DNA from: WTAW01 sp964406575
Lineage (GTDB): Bacteria; Acidobacteriota; Aminicenantia; Aminicenantales; Aminicenantaceae
Length of the DNA stretch: 7,698 nt
Direction of reading: 5' to 3'
Assembly (NCBI GenBank): GCA_964406575.1
Contig: CAYOSH010000076.1
Coordinates: 1-7,698 of the forward strand
The notes under the pieces are model-generated. The model had not been told where the DNA came from, made no database searches, and saw only the letters and a program-made list of their open reading frames with translations. A program made the translations under genes and the position numbers. Positions 6,057 through 7,698 of this stretch are shown here, one piece after another. Positions within the stretch are counted from its first letter, which is position 1. Every line of letters starts with the position of its first letter.

Positions 6057-6164
6057 TTAATACAAATGCCTCGCACCATCCGCCTCAGCAATCCCCGGGT
6101 CAGCTTCCTTCCACGGGTCGAGGAATTTCTCGTATTGCTCGATGGTTTTTAGTTGTGTTGCCAT
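6057..6164 (-). pseudogene. Orphan TPR-protein C-terminal tail, copy C (35-codon open frame)
   Basis: The minus strand encodes MATQLKTIEQYEKFLDPWKE, then ADPGIAEADGAR and HLY before TAA. The first 32 residues match the last TPR helix and tail of the family (TIEQYEKFL.LWK.ADPGIAE), but the expected RLAGL end is replaced after GCGAGG (about 6069) by the sequence leading into the small exported gene. An ATG happens to begin the frame, without a ribosome site. Upstream it abuts the end of an IS remnant. It is most likely a gene fragment rather than an expressed peptide. Confidence 0.8.
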
Positions 6165-6172
6165 TCTGTTGG

Positions 6173-6231
6173 ATGTGCTGATTATCTAAGCTCTGTGTTT
6201 GTCTTCAAGTGGTTTCGGACTAATGTGCTGA
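6173..6231. repeat. Repeated ATGTGCTGA at the presumed end of the IS remnant
   Basis: ATGTGCTGA occurs at 6173-6181 and 6223-6231 in the 100-base non-coding stretch downstream of the truncated transposase stop. Terminal regions of insertion sequences often hold repeated transposase-binding motifs, so 6173 may be near the outer end of the element, beside TPR tail copy C. No matching opposite end is in the window. Confidence 0.35.
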
Positions 6232-6267
6232 CATTTTAAGCTACGGTTTACGTAATTCATACTATAC

Positions 6268-6504
6268 CTAATTGATTCCATTTGACAAGGACTCAAGCAT
6301 AATCGTCTTATTGATCTTCCTTCTTTCCCGAATCGTCTGATTTTTAATTTTCATCCGGTTTTTCAAGATCTCTTTGTCCCTGCCAAAATATTTATCACTG
6401 GGCGTGACATTGTCTATGGCCTCATGATAACGATGATTGTTGTAATAGTCGACCCATTCCCTGATTCTCTCCTCCAGCTCTGAAGGAGATCTGTAATAAA
6501 GCTC
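6268..6504 (-). pseudogene. Truncated IS3-type (rve/DDE) transposase, C-terminal fragment
   Basis: The minus strand encodes 78 residues ending at TAG (6268-6270). They include ELYYRSPSELEERI, EWVDYYNNHRYHEAI, DNVTPSDKYFGRDKEIL and a basic end QTIRERRKINK. The 'DYYN..R.HEA..N.TP...Y' signature is characteristic of the end of the integrase core in IS3-family transposases, after the catalytic Glu. No DDE residue is therefore present and the fragment is inactive. In the same frame upstream there are stops (near 6512 and 6518), and the sequence changes into an unrelated gene start, giving a breakpoint at about 6495-6510. Confidence 0.8.
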
Positions 6505-6608
6505 GGAACTTCAGCTCTAATGAAAGATGCAAGAGAATTCTCTGCAAAGCCTTTTTTCGACTCCTGTAGATACTCAGTCAATATTCGTGAGAAGGAATCG
6601 TGTAGCAT
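6495..6608 (-). pseudogene. Truncated gene start resembling the McrB N-terminal (MrcB_N/DUF3578) domain
   Basis: From ATG at 6606-6608 the minus strand reads MLHDSFSRILTEYLQESKKG, then FAENSLASFIRAEVPSFI, 38 residues before the sequence turns into transposase DNA read in another frame. The chimeric frame ends at TAG 6414. The 'EYL...K..FA.N.LA.FIR.E.P..I' pattern recalls the start of McrB-like restriction subunits; this is recognition from memory over a short stretch. AGGGGG lies about five bases before the ATG and a promoter-like TTGACA further upstream, so this was probably a real gene start, cut by the insertion or by a later deletion. Confidence 0.45.
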
Positions 6609-6628
6609 GTTGACCCCCTTCAGATCTA

Positions 6629-6657
6629 AATTTATACAAGGAGCCAAGCTATGTCAA
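6629..6657 (-). promoter_or_regulatory. Promoter-like sequence for the truncated McrB-like gene
   Basis: On the minus strand TTGACA (6652-6657) is followed by TATAAA after 15 bases (6631-6636), or by TAAATT after 17 (6629-6634), and then by AGGGGG and the ATG at 6608. The spacing to the better -10 is short, so strength is uncertain. If active today it would transcribe only the chimeric remnant. Confidence 0.4.
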
Positions 6658-6686
6658 ACAAAAAGGTATTTAAAGAATTAGTGCTA

Positions 6687-6782
6687 TCAGCTCTTCAGTC
6701 CAGCCAGCCTCTTCCTCGCATCTTCAACTTCAGCAATACCAGGGTCGGCGTCTTTCCAGAGTTCGAGGTCTTTCTCGTGTTG
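6687..6782 (-). pseudogene. TPR-protein C-terminal tail, copy D, in frame after a TAG stop
   Basis: Directly after the TAG (6783-6785) of the TPR gene, the same frame continues for 31 codons: QHEKDLELWKDADPGIAEV, then EDARKRLAGLKS and TGA (6687-6689). Aligned to copy C (GAG CAA TAC GAG AAA), the TAG stands where GAG is (TAG CAA CAC GAG AAA). Either a nonsense mutation cut off the native tail, or recombination joined a tail to a TPR gene that already ended in its own way. The upstream protein ends with DPRFQDLLRKMNLP, a natural terminus for another TPR subfamily, which favours recombination. Stop-codon readthrough would add the tail. Confidence 0.8.
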
Positions 6783-7698
6783 CTATTCCTTCTTATCCAC
6801 CGGCAGGTTCATCTTGCGCAGCAGATCCTGGAAGCGCGGGTCAGAACGCAAGGGCGCGAACTCCATGTATGCATCGACATAGGGCATGTGCGGACTGCGC
6901 TCCTCCAGACCTTTTTCAAGCCAGTCGAGGGCTTGGGCATTTTCTCCAGCTATCGTATACAGCGCCGCAACGTCAAAAGAAAGCACATAGGTCTTGCGAG
7001 CGCGCGCTGCCAGTAGATCCGCCGCGCGCCTCATGGCACCCCGATAGCCCGATTGCGCATACCCCTGCGTCAGGGCCTCTTCGACCTCACGGTCCCCGAG
7101 GCAGGAGTAGTGCGCCTTCATTTCTGCCAGAGACTCTTTATACATGGCCTTACGCAAGGATATTACTGAGAAATCCCAGTGCGCCATCGGATGCTGTGGA
7201 GATGTTCTAAGCAGCTTGCGCCACTGTGCGAGGGCCTCATCATCCCGGCCTGCCGACTCCAATAGAAATGCATGATGGACCTGGACCACCTCGTTGAGCG
7301 GGTCTAATTGCAGGGCTCGATCCATCTGCGCCATCGCTTCCTCCGGGCGTTTCATGACCCACAGGAAATGCGAGTAAACTGAGTCCCCAAGGTTGGGATT
7401 GAGCTCGATGGCCCTCTTCCACTCTACTTCGGCGTCAGCCCAGTCCCATTCATAAAGGAAGTTTACCCAAGCCAACAACGCGTGCCCGGCCGCGAGGTTG
7501 CTATCCAACTCCAAGGCCTTCAAAACGGCCGCCTTTGCCTTCGGACCCCCCTCACGCGGCGGAGTGTACCCCAACTGGTTGCGGAACAGCCAGACCCTGG
7601 CCACAGCCAAATGGGCGGCGGCGTAATTCGGGTCTTTCTTCAGCGCCAGCTCGTAGTACTCGAGCGCAATGTCGAAAGCCTGTGGCGTGAGTGGGCTC
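6783..7698 (-). CDS. TPR-repeat protein, C-terminal part (gene continues beyond the window)
   Basis: The minus-strand frame is open from the window edge through 305 codons to TAG at 6783-6785. An apparent TTG start at 7610 is internal, because in-frame codons upstream (TPQAFDIALEYYELALKKDP) already form a TPR motif. TPR units of about 34 residues run through AAVLKALELDSNLAAGHALL, EWKRAIELNPNLGDS, QMDRALQLDPLNEV and LAQWRKLLRTSPQHP. The C-terminus AYMEFAPLRSDPRFQDLLRK is typical of the TPR half of large regulators or Ser/Thr kinases with TolB/TPR tails, so the missing N-terminus may carry a kinase or DNA-binding domain. The sequence is visibly GC-richer (about 58% in a sample line, against about 42% in the regulator gene), with different codon use, pointing to a different origin. 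A separate TPR tail follows in frame after the stop. Confidence 0.8.
   Translation of the reverse strand, partial: SPLTPQAFDIALEYYELALKKDPNYAAAHLAVARVWLFRNQLGYTPPREGGPKAKAAVLKALELDSNLAAGHALLAWVNFLYEWDWADAEVEWKRAIELNPNLGDSVYSHFLWVMKRPEEAMAQMDRALQLDPLNEVVQVHHAFLLESAGRDDEALAQWRKLLRTSPQHPMAHWDFSVISLRKAMYKESLAEMKAHYSCLGDREVEEALTQGYAQSGYRGAMRRAADLLAARARKTYVLSFDVAALYTIAGENAQALDWLEKGLEERSPHMPYVDAYMEFAPLRSDPRFQDLLRKMNLPVDKKE

Noticed and set aside
6651..7016. Plus-strand 121-codon open frame
   Set aside because: Apart from the first dozen codons it is antisense to tail D and the TPR gene; only the possible 5' remnant is kept as a low-interest finding.
6869..7422. Long overlapping frames opposite or out of frame with the terminal TPR gene
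   Set aside because: High G+C lowers stop frequency; the compositions are Pro/Arg/Ser-rich and typical of shadow frames.
1..7698. CRISPR array or other regularly spaced short repeats
   Set aside because: No series of identical repeats with regular spacers was seen; the only recurring unit is the dispersed TPR tail.

Overview
The window looks like an accessory, recombination-worn stretch of a bacterial chromosome. The organism is probably Candidatus Aminicenantes or another Acidobacteria-like lineage. That guess rests on recalled family style: a short N-terminal 'SWKEISAYLNRNIRTCQYWEK' DNA-binding domain joined through one membrane helix to a TPR array, plus abundant TPR genes ending in a 'WKDADPGIAEV.DAR.RLAGL' tail. 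No rRNA or housekeeping marker is present, so the assignment is tentative. Most of the window is AT-rich, while the last ~900 bases are visibly GC-rich.

Left end (1-550): two 3' fragments of tRNA genes on the minus strand, tRNA-Arg(TCT) and tRNA-Asp(GTC), look like attachment-site scars of integrated elements. A decayed TPR tail follows. At 506-1146 there is a complete plus-strand higBA toxin-antitoxin pair with a clear promoter embedded in repeated TAACGC/GCGTTA operator half-sites. The toxin appears to be translated from a leaderless transcript.

Middle (1224-5474, all minus strand): two tandem paralogous exported proteins of ~275 residues carry an atypical kinase signature of the FAM20/HipA/CotH type (A.WK, EIAAYR.D, D..IANEDRHQ.N, IDHSRSF). 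They form one operon with a strong promoter at 2985-3013 that overlaps a perfect 12-bp palindrome. Upstream lies a 769-residue one-component regulator (HTH, membrane helix, TolB/CsgG-like domain, TPR array). It is a plausible but unproven controller of the kinase operon.

Right part (5475-7698): orphan copies of the TPR C-terminal tail bracket a small exported protein of unknown function. A truncated IS3-type transposase abuts a truncated McrB-N-like gene start. At the edge is the C-terminal part of a GC-rich TPR protein, whose stop codon is followed in frame by a further 31-codon TPR tail.

The unifying oddity is the tail sequence. It occurs five times, once as the end of an intact gene and four times as a fragment, always on the minus strand. 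Synonymous divergence between copies suggests remnants of several distinct TPR genes whose bodies were lost or replaced, rather than copies of one mobile repeat.
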